Program-made: the position numbers and the translations under genes
Shown here: piece by piece, positions 44,896 to 53,074 of the stretch
How the letters are laid out: each line of letters starts with the position of its first letter
Position numbering within the stretch: position 1 is the first letter of the stretch
The notes under the pieces: model-generated
Database searches by the model: none
What the model saw: only the letters and a program-made list of their open reading frames with translations
Told to the model about the DNA's origin: nothing
NCBI GenBank assembly: GCA_045594885.1
Contig: JAZNZJ010000033.1
Coordinates: forward strand, 38,285-102,284
Source of the DNA: Fimenecus sp045594885
GTDB lineage: Bacteria > Bacillota > Clostridia > Oscillospirales > Acutalibacteraceae
Direction of reading: 5' to 3'
DNA length: 64,000 nucleotides

Positions 44896-46185
44896 TTACA
44901 TTGGTATTAAGATTATAATCTTGAACTCATTGTTATCATATAGCCACTCTAATTCACCGTTATAATTGCTCAGAGCTTTTAAGACACTTTTCATACCATA
45001 GCCATGAATATTCTTGTTAGATTTTGTTGTAACAAGATTATCATTATCTTCTATGGGCTTAGTTGAACAACTGTTTCTTATAATAATTTTATGAAATTTG
45101 TTGTGTCTTTCCAAAGATAAATCGATATATGGATTTTCTTCCTTTTCTGCTCTTTCAACAGCATTTCCTAAAAGATTATCAAGTATAGCAGATAAATCAT
45201 AATCACTAATAAAAGAAAGATTTTCATTAAGTGAAAGAGTATTGAATTTTATTTGTTTATCTTTACAAATTAAATCATACTTATTGATGATTACATCTAA
45301 TAATCTATTCTTTGTCCTTGCTTTTATAGAGATTTCGTTTGATTTGTCATAAATGTTTTGGATGTACTGTTTAACGTTTTCTTCTTCGGTTAAATTGCCG
45401 ATGTTTATTAAATTGTTTTTTATATCGTGGATGAAAATCTTTGTTTCTTCATCCTTTCTTTCAAGAATATCCAAATATTCTAAGTTGATGGTTTGCTTTT
45501 GCTCAAGCATTTCCATGTTGTGTATTTTTTGCTGATTAGCAATTGATTGTTCATGAACAGTAAAAACAACTACATTTGCGATAAACATTAATACTTCCGC
45601 TATAACGCACAGAATATTTGTAAGCATTGTTGATTCAAAATATTGAGTTTGTACCCTTAAAACAATAGTGATAAAAAAAGTTGTTATAGGCAGTAAAGTC
45701 AAGTATATAGAACTCTTTAATCCTTCTTTTTTTATGTTTTTTGTCGAAAATGAAGAAATTATAGATAATAAAAGGAAATATAAAAATTTTGATGCATATG
45801 CTTCTTCTGCAAAAACAATTAAATCATTTTCAAAATGATAGAAGTCCAAATTGAAAACACCTGAAACTAAAAATAAAATTACATATTCGGCAATAAACAT
45901 GATTGCAGTAAGTAACAATGAATTAAATATTGATAATTTCCAATCGCATTTAAAAGCTATTTTAAAAACAATGAAAAGTGCAATAAGTGTTGTTATACCA
46001 TTAAGTAATTCATTTGAAAAAACAATTAAAGCTATCCAAAGAAATAAATTTACTAACATACATAATAAAAAAGAGATTTTAATTGTCTTTTTGCACTCAA
46101 ACAATCGGTGCCCATACCAAAAAAATATATATCCATTAAATAAGTATGTTAAAAAGGTAATGAAATAAAATAATAGTGTCTCCAA
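44896..46185 (-). CDS. agrC: AgrC-type sensor histidine kinase (GHKL)
   Basis: 429 residues. Six or seven hydrophobic helices in residues 1-215 form the peptide-sensing membrane domain. The kinase part has the histidine in HDIKNNLINIGNL (near 251), the N-box DNLLGNAVERAEKEE and the G-box YGMKSVLKAL, typical of AgrC/ComD kinases. It begins directly after the agrA stop (adjacent, no gap) and is thus co-transcribed. It should sense the cyclic peptide made by the agrD/agrB genes on the other strand. Symbol given by family. Confidence 0.85.
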   Translation of the reverse strand: METLLFYFITFLTYLFNGYIFFWYGHRLFECKKTIKISFLLCMLVNLFLWIALIVFSNELLNGITTLIALFIVFKIAFKCDWKLSIFNSLLLTAIMFIAEYVILFLVSGVFNLDFYHFENDLIVFAEEAYASKFLYFLLLSIISSFSTKNIKKEGLKSSIYLTLLPITTFFITIVLRVQTQYFESTMLTNILCVIAEVLMFIANVVVFTVHEQSIANQQKIHNMEMLEQKQTINLEYLDILERKDEETKIFIHDIKNNLINIGNLTEEENVKQYIQNIYDKSNEISIKARTKNRLLDVIINKYDLICKDKQIKFNTLSLNENLSFISDYDLSAILDNLLGNAVERAEKEENPYIDLSLERHNKFHKIIIRNSCSTKPIEDNDNLVTTKSNKNIHGYGMKSVLKALSNYNGELEWLYDNNEFKIIILIPM

Positions 46186-46893
46186 TTACATCCCTCTTTC
46201 TGCAAACAAAAACATTTTTGCTCGAAATTCTTTTTGTTTTTTAGGTGCTATAGATATTTCTATATTTTTATCACTATATTCCAAGATAAGTGATTTGCGG
46301 TTAAAACTTTTTATGTAATTAAAGTTGATGATAAAACTTGTGTGTGGTGAACAGAAAGTTAACTCACTCAATTTATCTTTCCAAACATCTAAATGTTCTC
46401 TGGATACAAACTCACCATTCGTTGTTACGATTTTTGTTTTTCTTTTATAGGATTCACAATATACAATAGAACTTGTTGGTATAATTACAGATTCATTATT
46501 AATGCTGATAATCTTTATGTCTCTGTTTGACATTGATAGTAAAGCCGCATCCAATGAGCGATACAAACGAGTTATATCTAATGGTTTCTGTAAAAATCTA
46601 TAAGCGCCTAATTCAAATGCGTCGTCAAGATATTCAGAATATGCTGTAATCATAAAAATAACAATATTTGCAAGCTTTTGTTTTAATGCTTTTCCTATCT
46701 CAACACCATTTGAAGTTGGCATTTCAATATCTAAAAAAGCCATATCAAAATCAATTTTACTATTAAGCAAATCTTCACCATTAGCAAAATCATATATTTC
46801 AAATTCTATTAATTTTTCACTAAAATAATTATTCAATGCGCTTTTTGTTTCTTTCCTAACTTTTAATTCATCATCACAAATTGCTATTTTCAT
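46186..46893 (-). CDS. agrA: AgrA-type LytTR response regulator
   Basis: 235 residues from the ATG at 46893 with GGGTGA upstream; a GTG 15 bases earlier overlaps that site. Receiver domain: ICDDE, phosphoacceptor in MAFLDIEMPTSNG, MITAYSEY and FLQKPLD. The LytTR DNA-binding domain fills about 140-235 (YCESYKRKTKIVTTNGEF, FCSPHTSFIINFNYI). It pairs with the adjacent AgrC kinase; likely targets are the palindromes upstream of agrD and perhaps RHS or transfer genes. Confidence 0.87.
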   Translation of the reverse strand: MKIAICDDELKVRKETKSALNNYFSEKLIEFEIYDFANGEDLLNSKIDFDMAFLDIEMPTSNGVEIGKALKQKLANIVIFMITAYSEYLDDAFELGAYRFLQKPLDITRLYRSLDAALLSMSNRDIKIISINNESVIIPTSSIVYCESYKRKTKIVTTNGEFVSREHLDVWKDKLSELTFCSPHTSFIINFNYIKSFNRKSLILEYSDKNIEISIAPKKQKEFRAKMFLFAERGM

Positions 46894-46973
46894 CAATTCA
46901 CCCCACATAAAAATGCCGTAAACTTATTTTAAGTTTACGGCATTAAAAACAAATTGTCAAATATTAATTGTTT

Positions 46974-47300
46974 TCAAGATTTTTGATGATTGTCTGCAAG
47001 CGCTTTTACCATCACTTTTATAATGTCCACTTCTTCATCTGTACATTCTCGAAGATATTCTTCAATTTCTTCCAATTTATTTTTCTTAACAATACCAAAA
47101 GTGAAATAGTCAATGGTAACATCCAAACAAGTTGCAATGTCATATAATAATGAGATATTAGCTTTAGTTCTTCCGGTTTCAATGGCAGAAATGTGTTTTA
47201 CTGATACATCTACTTTTTCTGCTAATTCTTCTTGTGTCATATTAAGTTTTCTTCTTTGTGTACTTATTCTAAAGCCCATCATTTTTAAATTTAATTTCAT
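46974..47300 (-). CDS. XRE-family regulator of the agr locus
   Basis: 108 residues. HTH_3 domain at about 7-65 (ISTQRRKLNMTQEELAEKVD, VSVKHISAIETGRTK), then an acidic helix. It is divergent from agrD and lies upstream of agrA. A 9-bp-arm palindrome 50 bases before its start is a natural operator. It may couple agr signalling to the state of the ICE; no experimental support can be read from the sequence. Confidence 0.78.
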   Translation of the reverse strand: MKLNLKMMGFRISTQRRKLNMTQEELAEKVDVSVKHISAIETGRTKANISLLYDIATCLDVTIDYFTFGIVKKNKLEEIEEYLRECTDEEVDIIKVMVKALADNHQKS

Positions 47301-47349
47301 AAAATCACCATAAATATTTTATCATTAAATAAATGCAATCAACACTATG

Positions 47350-47373
47350 TAATATTAGATAATTCTAATATTA
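47350..47373. promoter_or_regulatory. Operator-like palindrome between XRE and agrD
   Basis: TAATATTAG, six bases, CTAATATTA: perfect 9-bp arms, 50 bases before the XRE start and 146 bases before agrD. Size and place suit an XRE dimer. Confidence 0.5.
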
Positions 47374-47469
47374 GGTTAACTAATCTAGTTGCCAGTGGAG
47401 AAAATTACCAAATAATAGATTTGTCATTTTTTTTATTATAATTTGTTATTTTTTTGCATTATTTATTGA

Positions 47470-47489
47470 AATTGTAAATAATTACAATT
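47470..47489. promoter_or_regulatory. 20-bp palindrome upstream of agrD
   Basis: AATTGTAA ATAA TTACAATT, about 12 bases before the AAAGGAGGTG site of agrD. A TATAAT box lies 28 bases upstream of it (47437-47442), so the palindrome would fall in the early transcript and could act as a roadblock site for AgrA or an XRE protein. Confidence 0.45.
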
Positions 47490-47518
47490 ATATTTCGATT
47501 AAAGGAGGTGAAAAAAGA

Positions 47519-47680
47519 ATGAACATAAAAGAAAGAGTGCAAAAAGGTTCTGCTAAATTAATGAAAAAAATGGCTAATCATTCATTAAAAGCAGATGCAA
47601 ATAATACTACTTGTATTACAATTTATCAGCCAAAAGCACCGGCAGCGCTTAAAAACTTTAGTAAAATCAATAAAGAATGA
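47519..47680 (+). CDS. agrD: AgrD-type cyclic autoinducer precursor
   Basis: 53 residues, AAAGGAGGTG seven bases before the ATG. Amphipathic basic leader (MNIKERVQKGSAKLMKKMAN), then the probable signal core around Asn-Thr-Thr-Cys-Ile-Thr-Ile-Tyr, followed by the conserved QPKAPAALKNF-type C-terminal recognition segment. The single cysteine (Cys33) would form the thiolactone. The stop overlaps the agrB start (ATGA). Layout and core match clostridial cyclic lactone peptides. Confidence 0.85.
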   Translation: MNIKERVQKGSAKLMKKMANHSLKADANNTTCITIYQPKAPAALKNFSKINKE

Positions 47681-48258
47681 TTAGTAAGTTAGCATCAAAA
47701 GTTGTAAAAAAACTTATTGATAATTCTGCTATTGCCGACACTGAACAAGAACTATATGTATATGGATTCTTTATATTAATCTCACAGATACTATATTTCA
47801 CTTTAACAACACTGTTTGGAATCTTATTGGATATAGTTCTTGAAAGTGTCATTTTCTATGTAGCTTTTCAGTTTATCAGAAGATATGCCGGTGGAATACA
47901 CGCTTCAAGTGAATTAAAATGCGAAATCGCAACTACAATATCAATTTTTCTTTGTCTTTTATGCACCAAGCTATGTGAAACAAATAACATACAAAAGCCA
48001 ATATTAGTATTAACAATTATTGCTACTGTTTCTATATTTGTTTCATGTCCGCTTGATACGCCAGAAAAACCACTGACAAAAGAAGAATATAAATACTTTC
48101 GTAAAATATCATGGTTAATATTGCTTTTGATAGTGCTCATGATAAGCATTGGATGGCATTTCAAATTTGAATTTTTAATATATCCTTGTTGTATGAGTTT
48201 AATATTAGAAAGTATATTACTTGTTTCAGGAAAGATTAAAAGGTTAGTCAAAAAATAA
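47677..48258 (+). CDS. agrB: AgrB-type membrane peptidase
   Basis: 193 residues, at least four membrane helices. The catalytic pair is visible in RRYAGGIHASSELKCEI (His and Cys seven residues apart), and the conserved SCPLDTPEKPLT loop follows. AgrB removes the C-terminal tail of AgrD and closes the thiolactone. Translationally coupled to agrD and followed without gap by an XRE gene. Confidence 0.88.
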   Translation: MISKLASKVVKKLIDNSAIADTEQELYVYGFFILISQILYFTLTTLFGILLDIVLESVIFYVAFQFIRRYAGGIHASSELKCEIATTISIFLCLLCTKLCETNNIQKPILVLTIIATVSIFVSCPLDTPEKPLTKEEYKYFRKISWLILLLIVLMISIGWHFKFEFLIYPCCMSLILESILLVSGKIKRLVKK

Positions 48259-48641
48259 TGGATAACACAAATTTCTTTGGACTCTTTTTAAAAGAGAAGC
48301 GTCTGCAGAAAGAATTATCCCTAAGAGAATTAGCTGAATTGTCAGGGCTCTCTCATATCTATTTGCATCATGTAGAGAATGGAAAAAAAGCTCCACCGAG
48401 TGATAAAGCTCTGATAGAGTTGGCAAGTGCTTTGAAATTAGATAATGAATCTAAAATATTATTCTTTGACCTTGCCGCTAAAAGCAAATCTGAACATGAT
48501 AAAAACAATTTCTATTCACCAGTTGATGTTGCTCGTTATATAAATGAACAGTCAAATGTAAAGAATGTCATTAGAGAAGCAGACAAGCAAAATAAGTCAA
48601 ATGAATTTTGGGATGAACTTTTGAAAGACATGATGAAATAA
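48258..48641 (+). CDS. XRE-family HTH regulator
   Basis: 127 residues; its ATG overlaps the agrB stop (TAATG). HTH at about 8-65 (KEKRLQKELSLRELAELSG, LSHIYLHHVENGKKAPP), followed by a helical tail with SPVDVARYINEQ. This domain plan is frequent in ICE master regulators. Co-expression with agrBD suggests that peptide signalling and ICE regulation are linked. Confidence 0.75.
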   Translation: MDNTNFFGLFLKEKRLQKELSLRELAELSGLSHIYLHHVENGKKAPPSDKALIELASALKLDNESKILFFDLAAKSKSEHDKNNFYSPVDVARYINEQSNVKNVIREADKQNKSNEFWDELLKDMMK

Positions 48642-48698
48642 ATATGTCCCTTCAGGGATATATTTTTTATCGTGAGTGTTAGCCATTGGGGAACAAAA

Positions 48699-48881
48699 AT
48701 GATTACTTTATCAAGAGTTGTTGAATTCGATGTTAAAAAGGTGCATTGTCCCGTTTGTGGTGGGAGATTGTGTGATGTGAAAATATCGGAACAAATATTT
48801 TTTGATAAAAAGAATATGAAAAGTGAAATTGTATTAAAGTGTTACAAGTGTGGAAACAAAATAGGGATATCCATACAGTAG
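48699..48881 (+). CDS. Small zinc-ribbon protein
   Basis: 60 residues from the ATG at 48699 with GGGGA six bases upstream (an in-frame GTG at 48672 is possible). Two CxxC pairs (CPVCGGRLCD, CYKCGNKIG) separated by a 29-residue strand region. Resembles the short Cys-rich proteins found near the regulatory end of Tn916-like elements. No specific role can be given. Confidence 0.55.
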   Translation: MITLSRVVEFDVKKVHCPVCGGRLCDVKISEQIFFDKKNMKSEIVLKCYKCGNKIGISIQ

Positions 48882-49086
48882 ACTTAATAGAAACTATTAA
48901 ATTATATGTACAGTGCTTCATGAAGATAGAAGTCTGACGAATTTTCGTTGGGCTTCTATCTTTTTATTGTCCTTCGGAAAGAAAGGACAATAAATGCAAG
49001 TTTATTGGTTGCCATATATTGCTGAATATCCATAGTCTTCGGATTTTTTATTTCAACAAATTAAAAAATCAAAGGAGACTATTAAA

Positions 49087-49506
49087 ATGTCAAAAAAATA
49101 TTATTTGTATGTGCATAACACTATGACTGGAAAAACTGAAAAAGTCGAGGTAACAAAAGAGGTTTATGAGATTTATACAAGAACATCATGGGCGATAAAG
49201 AACAATGATAAAAGTTTCTATTTACATGAAATTCAATTTAGTTCATTAATAGGATGCTACGAAAATTTTTCTGAGTTTATTATTTGTGATGACTGTAGTG
49301 AATATATAGCAAACAAACTAATTTTTGAGGAAATCATTTGTTATTTGAAGATGTGTTCAAGACTAGAAATAGAGATATTTAAGTTATCATTTATAGATGA
49401 ATTAACCGAAAGAAAAATTGCACAAGTTTTGCAAATACCGAAAAGTACGGTTCATGATATAAAGCACAAATTAATAACAAAAATAAAAAAACATCTAAAA
49501 TATTAA
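49087..49506 (+). CDS. ICE sigma-70-like regulator (Tn916 Orf7-like)
   Basis: 139 residues, AAAGGAG 11 bases before the ATG. The N-terminal 85 residues are strand-rich (YYLYVHNTMTGKTEKVEV). The C-terminus is a sigma region 4 HTH: LEIEIFKLSFIDELTERKIAQ, continuing VLQIPKSTVHDIKHKL. Orf7-type proteins sit just before xis/int in Tn916-family ICEs and help switch on excision and transfer. Position here is the same. Confidence 0.78.
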   Translation: MSKKYYLYVHNTMTGKTEKVEVTKEVYEIYTRTSWAIKNNDKSFYLHEIQFSSLIGCYENFSEFIICDDCSEYIANKLIFEEIICYLKMCSRLEIEIFKLSFIDELTERKIAQVLQIPKSTVHDIKHKLITKIKKHLKY

Positions 49507-49985
49507 AAAAATTCCGACCAAAACGTCGACTTCTTACCCTATACAAGTGAAAGGATATACTTTTCGTGAACCTTGATAAGTGAATACCCAGCACATTTTT
49601 TACTTTCCTTCTGCTGTTGGCGATGCTGACGAGCTACATGAGCGAACATTGGACAGGATTTTGTTCAATCTTCAGGACTCAGACGATATAGTGTCTCTAT
49701 GTCGAAGGCGATGACAGGCAGAAGAAATAATGATACTTGCGTTTAGTCCTAAAGTCGAGCGTTGAAGCGATTACAGAATCGTGAGCCGTCGCAACAAAGG
49801 AGAGCGCCTCGCAGAGAACCTGGGAGTGGTGAAATTCCAATGAAGTCAAAAGCATGACTGGAAAATGTGTTCCCTTTTGCTTGGGGGTATCGAGGATAAA
49901 TACAAGCAACGATTGATACTAAAAAAGGCGGTTGCCTGTAAAGTGCAGACAACCGCCGATTATAGAAATTAAATGAGGTGAAATT
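49507..49985 (+). ncRNA. Gene-free structured-looking region before xis
   Basis: About 480 bases without a credible reading frame, noticeably richer in G+C than its coding neighbours. This base composition, in a very AT-rich element, is a common mark of structured RNA. The word GTCGA recurs (49527, 49699, 49753). It ends with a strong hairpin (GGCGGTTG 49927-49934, CAACCGCC 49950-49957) which on the minus strand is followed by a T run. The region lies between the sigma-like gene and xis, where ICE excision is controlled. I recognise no Rfam family; calling it an RNA is inference. Confidence 0.4.
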
Positions 49986-50183
49986 ATGTCATATGCAAAT
50001 TATGAAGATATGCCTATGTTTTTAACGGTAAAAGAGATTTCAGATTTATTGGGACTTTCAACTGCAGGAGTATATAATCTTGCAAATAATGATAAAACCT
50101 TTCCTGTAGTTGTTTGTGGTAGGCGAAAAGTAATTCCACGCGATGGTTTTAAGGAATGGGTAAACAAGCATACAAAACATTAA
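49986..50183 (+). CDS. xis: Excisionase (MerR-like HTH)
   Basis: 65 residues, TGAGGTG six bases upstream of the ATG. One winged HTH: MFLTVKEISDLLGLSTAGVY, followed by NLANNDKTFPVVVCGRRKVIPRDGF-type wing and a basic end. Directly upstream of the integrase. The protein bends the ICE ends to favour excision. Confidence 0.85.
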   Translation: MSYANYEDMPMFLTVKEISDLLGLSTAGVYNLANNDKTFPVVVCGRRKVIPRDGFKEWVNKHTKH

Positions 50184-50246
50184 AAATTGATATAGACTTT
50201 GAACAAATAGTGTGGTACTGTTTGTTGTTGCAAAGGAGTGAGAAAA

Positions 50247-51500
50247 ATGGCTAAAAGAGCAAAAGGCTCAGGCACATTAAGAAAAAGAAGTGACGGCCGA
50301 TGGGAAGGTCGTATAATCATTGACAAAGACGAAAAAGGAAAAAATATATACAAGACAGTTGTAAGCAAAAAGAAATATGAATGTGAAGAAAGACTAAAAG
50401 CATTGCTTGATGAAAAAGCGGAAGCAGAAAAACAAGTAAATGAAATTACAGAAAATAGATACAACAACTGTAAAAATCCAACTGTTAAGGAATGGATAGA
50501 GATATGGATTAACAACTACTGCAAAGGTTATCTTAAACCTACAACAGTAGATGGTTATGAAGCTATTATAAAGAGTTACATTAACCCATATATTGGTAAT
50601 CTGCATTTAAAAGATTTAACTACATTGACTTGCCAACAATACATAATGGATATTTATGAGAATGGCAGAGTGAATAAAGAACGAGCTAAAAACAACAAGA
50701 AAGAGATTGGATTAAGTTCAAGAACAATCAAATCGGTAAAAATCGTTCTTCATGCGGCTTTACAAAAAGCTGTGGATGAAGAAATTATTATAAAAAATCC
50801 TACAAATAATCTTAATCTACCTAAAGGTAGAGAAAGAGGAATGAGGACATTAACAAAAGAAGAAAGCAACCGCTTGCTAATTGAAGCACATAATAGCGGT
50901 TGCTTTGAATTCTATTATCTTGAATTAACCACGGGATTAAGACTTGGTGAAATAACAGCGCTTGAATGGGATGACTTCGATGCTGATAAAATGTCATTGA
51001 GAATAAACAAGCAAGCACAAAGAATAGACGGTGTAATAAGACCTGAAACACCAAAAACAAAAGCATCAATCAGAACTATAGCATTAAACAAGAATTGTGT
51101 AGATATATTGAATAGATTAAAAAGTCAACAAGCAAAAGGAACTAAACTAATGTTTCCGTCTCCTGTGACCGGTATATATCGTGACCAAAACGGAGTTTTA
51201 AGACAACTCAAAAGAATGTTGAAAAGAGCTAATCTCCCTGATGTTAGATTTCACGATTTAAGACATACTTGTGCAACCATTGCTCTTGAAGAAGGCGTTG
51301 ATATTAAAGCTGTGTCAAATATGCTTGGACATACGGATTGTGGATTTACAATGAATACATACATTCATGCAACAGATAAGCTTAAACAGTCTGCGGCAGA
51401 TAAGATGCAAAGTGCATTTGAGATAGGTTTTAATCAAGCAGAAAGTAATATAATAATTGAAAATCCAGATACAAAATCAGGAACGATAAGTGGTCCATAA
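50247..51500 (+). CDS. int: ICE tyrosine integrase
   Basis: 417 residues from the ATG at 50247 (AAAGGAG eight bases upstream; the in-frame GTG at 50238 lies too near that site). N-terminal AP2-like arm-binding domain (KGSGTLRKRSDGRWEGRI), core-binding SAM-like domain (about 75-190), and catalytic domain with TGLRLGEITALEW, KTKASIRT, HDLRHTCATIA, MLGHTDCGFTMNTYIHA. Catalyses insertion at the adjacent tRNA-Arg 3' end and, with Xis, excision. All catalytic residues are present. Confidence 0.93.
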   Translation: MAKRAKGSGTLRKRSDGRWEGRIIIDKDEKGKNIYKTVVSKKKYECEERLKALLDEKAEAEKQVNEITENRYNNCKNPTVKEWIEIWINNYCKGYLKPTTVDGYEAIIKSYINPYIGNLHLKDLTTLTCQQYIMDIYENGRVNKERAKNNKKEIGLSSRTIKSVKIVLHAALQKAVDEEIIIKNPTNNLNLPKGRERGMRTLTKEESNRLLIEAHNSGCFEFYYLELTTGLRLGEITALEWDDFDADKMSLRINKQAQRIDGVIRPETPKTKASIRTIALNKNCVDILNRLKSQQAKGTKLMFPSPVTGIYRDQNGVLRQLKRMLKRANLPDVRFHDLRHTCATIALEEGVDIKAVSNMLGHTDCGFTMNTYIHATDKLKQSAADKMQSAFEIGFNQAESNIIIENPDTKSGTISGP

Positions 51501-51556
51501 GTGGTCTAAAGCAGTTTTCTCACTAATCAAACAAAATTGAACAGAAAAAGAAAAAA

Positions 51557-51597
51557 GCCTCAAACCCACGCAAAATCAATGGTTTTGAGACTTTTAA
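51557..51597 (+). terminator. Terminator between int and tRNA-Arg
   Basis: CTCAAACCCA pairs with TGGTTTTGAG (one mismatch), followed by ACTTTT. It ends the integrase transcript and, read leftward, follows the tRNA gene. Confidence 0.55.
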
Positions 51598-51599
51598 CT

Positions 51600-51676
51600 T
51601 GGCACGCCGGAAGGGATTCGAACCCCCGACCTTTTGGTTCGTAGCCAAACACTCTATCCAGCTGAGCTACCGGCGC
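51600..51676 (-). tRNA. tRNA-Arg(ACG), ICE integration target
   Basis: 77 bases with acceptor stem GCGCCGG / CCGGCGT, discriminator G and encoded CCA. The anticodon loop reads CTACGAA, giving ACG. The T loop GGTTCGAATCC is normal. The 3' end faces the integrase, as expected where an ICE has used the tRNA end as attachment site and restored it. Confidence 0.95.
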
Positions 51677-51842
51677 ATACGGACTTTTTACCGCCCGAAT
51701 ATAATAACATTAGAATGCCAAAAAGTCAACAGTTTTTTTGAAATTCTTGAAATGTTTTTCTCTCCCGCCATCTTTTGCTACACAAAATCCACCTCCCTCA
51801 TCAGAGGGAGTCGAAAAAGCACTAACATCATTCCATTTATTA

Positions 51843-51871
51843 TTGACTTGAAATTGATAATTTGATATACT
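51843..51871 (+). promoter_or_regulatory. Sigma-A promoter of the fucU unit
   Basis: TTGACT, 17 bases, TATACT. Downstream, at 51954-51987, GTGTTGT-xx-CGGG pairs with CCCG-xx-ACAACAC, a hairpin or operator in the 130-base leader before fucU. Confidence 0.6.
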
Positions 51872-52007
51872 GACTATAAGTAGTAAAAGGGATGTTGGGG
51901 TTTCTTTTTCTATAAGAGAAAAATTTTGATGTTATAAAAGATAAGTTATTATGGTGTTGTTACGGGTAAACATCCCGGTTACAACACTACAACAAGGAAG
52001 ACTGATT

Positions 52008-52442
52008 ATGCTTAAAAATATTCCAAAAATTCTATCCCCCGAAATGCTTAAGGTTCTTTGTGAAATGGGTCACAGCGACCGTCTTGTTATTGCTGATGGC
52101 AACTTTCCCGCTGAAAGCATGGGTAAAAATGCAATTGTACTTCGTGCAGACGGACATTCTGCTACTGAACTTCTTGACGCAATTCTCACAGTATTCCCCC
52201 TTGACACTTATGTAGATAACCCAGTGTCACTTATGCAGGTTATGGCGGGTGACAATGTGGAAACTCCTATTTGGGACGAATACAAGGCAATTGTTAAGAA
52301 GCACGATGACAGAGGTGCTGATGCTTTTGGCGAAATTGAGCGTTTTGCATTCTATGAAGAGGCTAAAAAATGCTACGCAATTATTGCTACGGGTGAATCT
52401 GCACTTTATGCAAATCTCATTCTTCAAAAGGGTGTTATCTGA
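52008..52442 (+). CDS. fucU: L-fucose mutarotase-like protein (RbsD/FucU family)
   Basis: 144 residues from the ATG at 52008, AAGGAAG eight bases upstream; the frame opens earlier but has no start support. Family signature MGHSDRLVIADGNFPAE, then LLDAILTVFPLD, and YAIIATGE-type end with YANLILQKGVI. Converts alpha and beta anomers of fucose or a related 6-deoxy sugar. Its stop overlaps the start of a rhamnulokinase relic, so it belonged to a deoxy-sugar operon that is now broken. Confidence 0.85.
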   Translation: MLKNIPKILSPEMLKVLCEMGHSDRLVIADGNFPAESMGKNAIVLRADGHSATELLDAILTVFPLDTYVDNPVSLMQVMAGDNVETPIWDEYKAIVKKHDDRGADAFGEIERFAFYEEAKKCYAIIATGESALYANLILQKGVI

Positions 52443-52760
52443 TGAAACACTGTTTAGCTATTAATATCGGTGCTTCTAACGGCGGTCGTCATATCGTGGT
52501 CTGAAAACATTAATTGACGCAATTATTCCTCGTTACGAGCTTTATAAACGCACAGGTATTCAGGCTATAAATTATAACTCGATTTATCAGCTATACTGCG
52601 ACAAAAAAAGTGGAAAACTCAATAATGCTGAATACTTTTTAATGATGCCTGAGTATTTCTCATTCAAACTTACGAGTGAAATTCGCAACGAGTACACACT
52701 ACTACAACTGATGTATCTTGATAAAGACCTTGATTTAGAAAAAGAGAGAGAAAGCTTATA
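52442..52760 (+). pseudogene. Rhamnulokinase (FGGY kinase) relic
   Basis: The first codons (MKHCLAINIGASNGGRH) are an FGGY kinase start, interrupted by a TGA after about 20 codons. A second frame segment (PRYELYKRTGIQAINYNSIY, CDKKSGKLNNAEYFLMMPEY, LTSEIRNEYT) matches the region around residues 110-190 of rhamnulokinase. About 90 residues between them and the C-terminal 250 are missing. The start overlaps the fucU stop, as in an intact operon. Confidence 0.75.
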
Positions 52761-52879
52761 AACAATTCATTCAGTGCAAAATAGTTTTTATCCCGTAGTG
52801 ATTTTATCATTACGGGATTTTTACTTAAATAAATACAAAAACTTATAAATATAATACCATTAGTTGCTCTCGTCATTCA

Positions 52880-52908
52880 TTGACATTTATAGTAATTTAC
52901 TGTATAAT
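52880..52908 (+). promoter_or_regulatory. Consensus sigma-A promoter
   Basis: TTGACA (52880-52885), exactly 17 bases, TATAAT (52903-52908): a perfect match to consensus, hence a strong promoter whose output must be limited by the terminator-bearing leader downstream. Confidence 0.85.
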
Positions 52909-52914
52909 AAACGC

Positions 52915-53040
52915 AGATTTGAGACAAGGGTGGAGTCTGTCATAGAATCGAGTAAAAAGCTTGTTTTCTATTTGTTTCAAATTTTTAGGTTTTGCCTATT
53001 TACAGGACAGATTCTTTTATTGAATCTGTCCTTTTTTATT
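52915..53040 (+). promoter_or_regulatory. Riboswitch- or attenuator-like leader
   Basis: The transcript begins near 52915. A closing stem pairs ATTTGAGACAA with TTGTTTCAAAT; an inner stem pairs ATAGAA with TTCTAT. A rho-independent terminator follows: GGACAGATTC (53005-53014), GAATCTGTCC (53022-53031), then six T. The early segment GAGTCTGTC (52933-52941) can pair with the terminator's 5' arm, giving an antiterminator. Mutually exclusive structures before a transporter start are the hallmark of a riboswitch. I do not recognise the aptamer class; Na+ or another ion is suggested by the downstream gene only. Confidence 0.65.
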
Positions 53041-53074
53041 CCACCTACAAATATTTTTTCAGGAGGAATCTCAA

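Larger units (their letters stand above)
1..51600. mobile_element. Integrative and conjugative element (right part; left end outside window)
   Basis: The stretch carries a tyrosine integrase and excisionase next to the 3' end of tRNA-Arg, and at the other side relaxase, coupling protein, toprim protein and NlpC/P60 transfer genes. Cargo in between includes a giant cell-wall protein, an invertible defence-like locus, RHS toxins and an agr system. The VirB4/VirB6-like genes expected of a complete transfer module are not in the window and probably lie to the left. The tRNA 3' sequence is not repeated elsewhere in the window, so the opposite attachment site is also outside. The extent is inferred from gene content; the right boundary at the tRNA is well supported. 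Confidence 0.85.

Noticed and set aside
49697..49952. Leftward frames of 67-70 codons in the region before xis
   Set aside because: No ribosome sites, frames overlap each other, and composition fits a non-coding RNA better.
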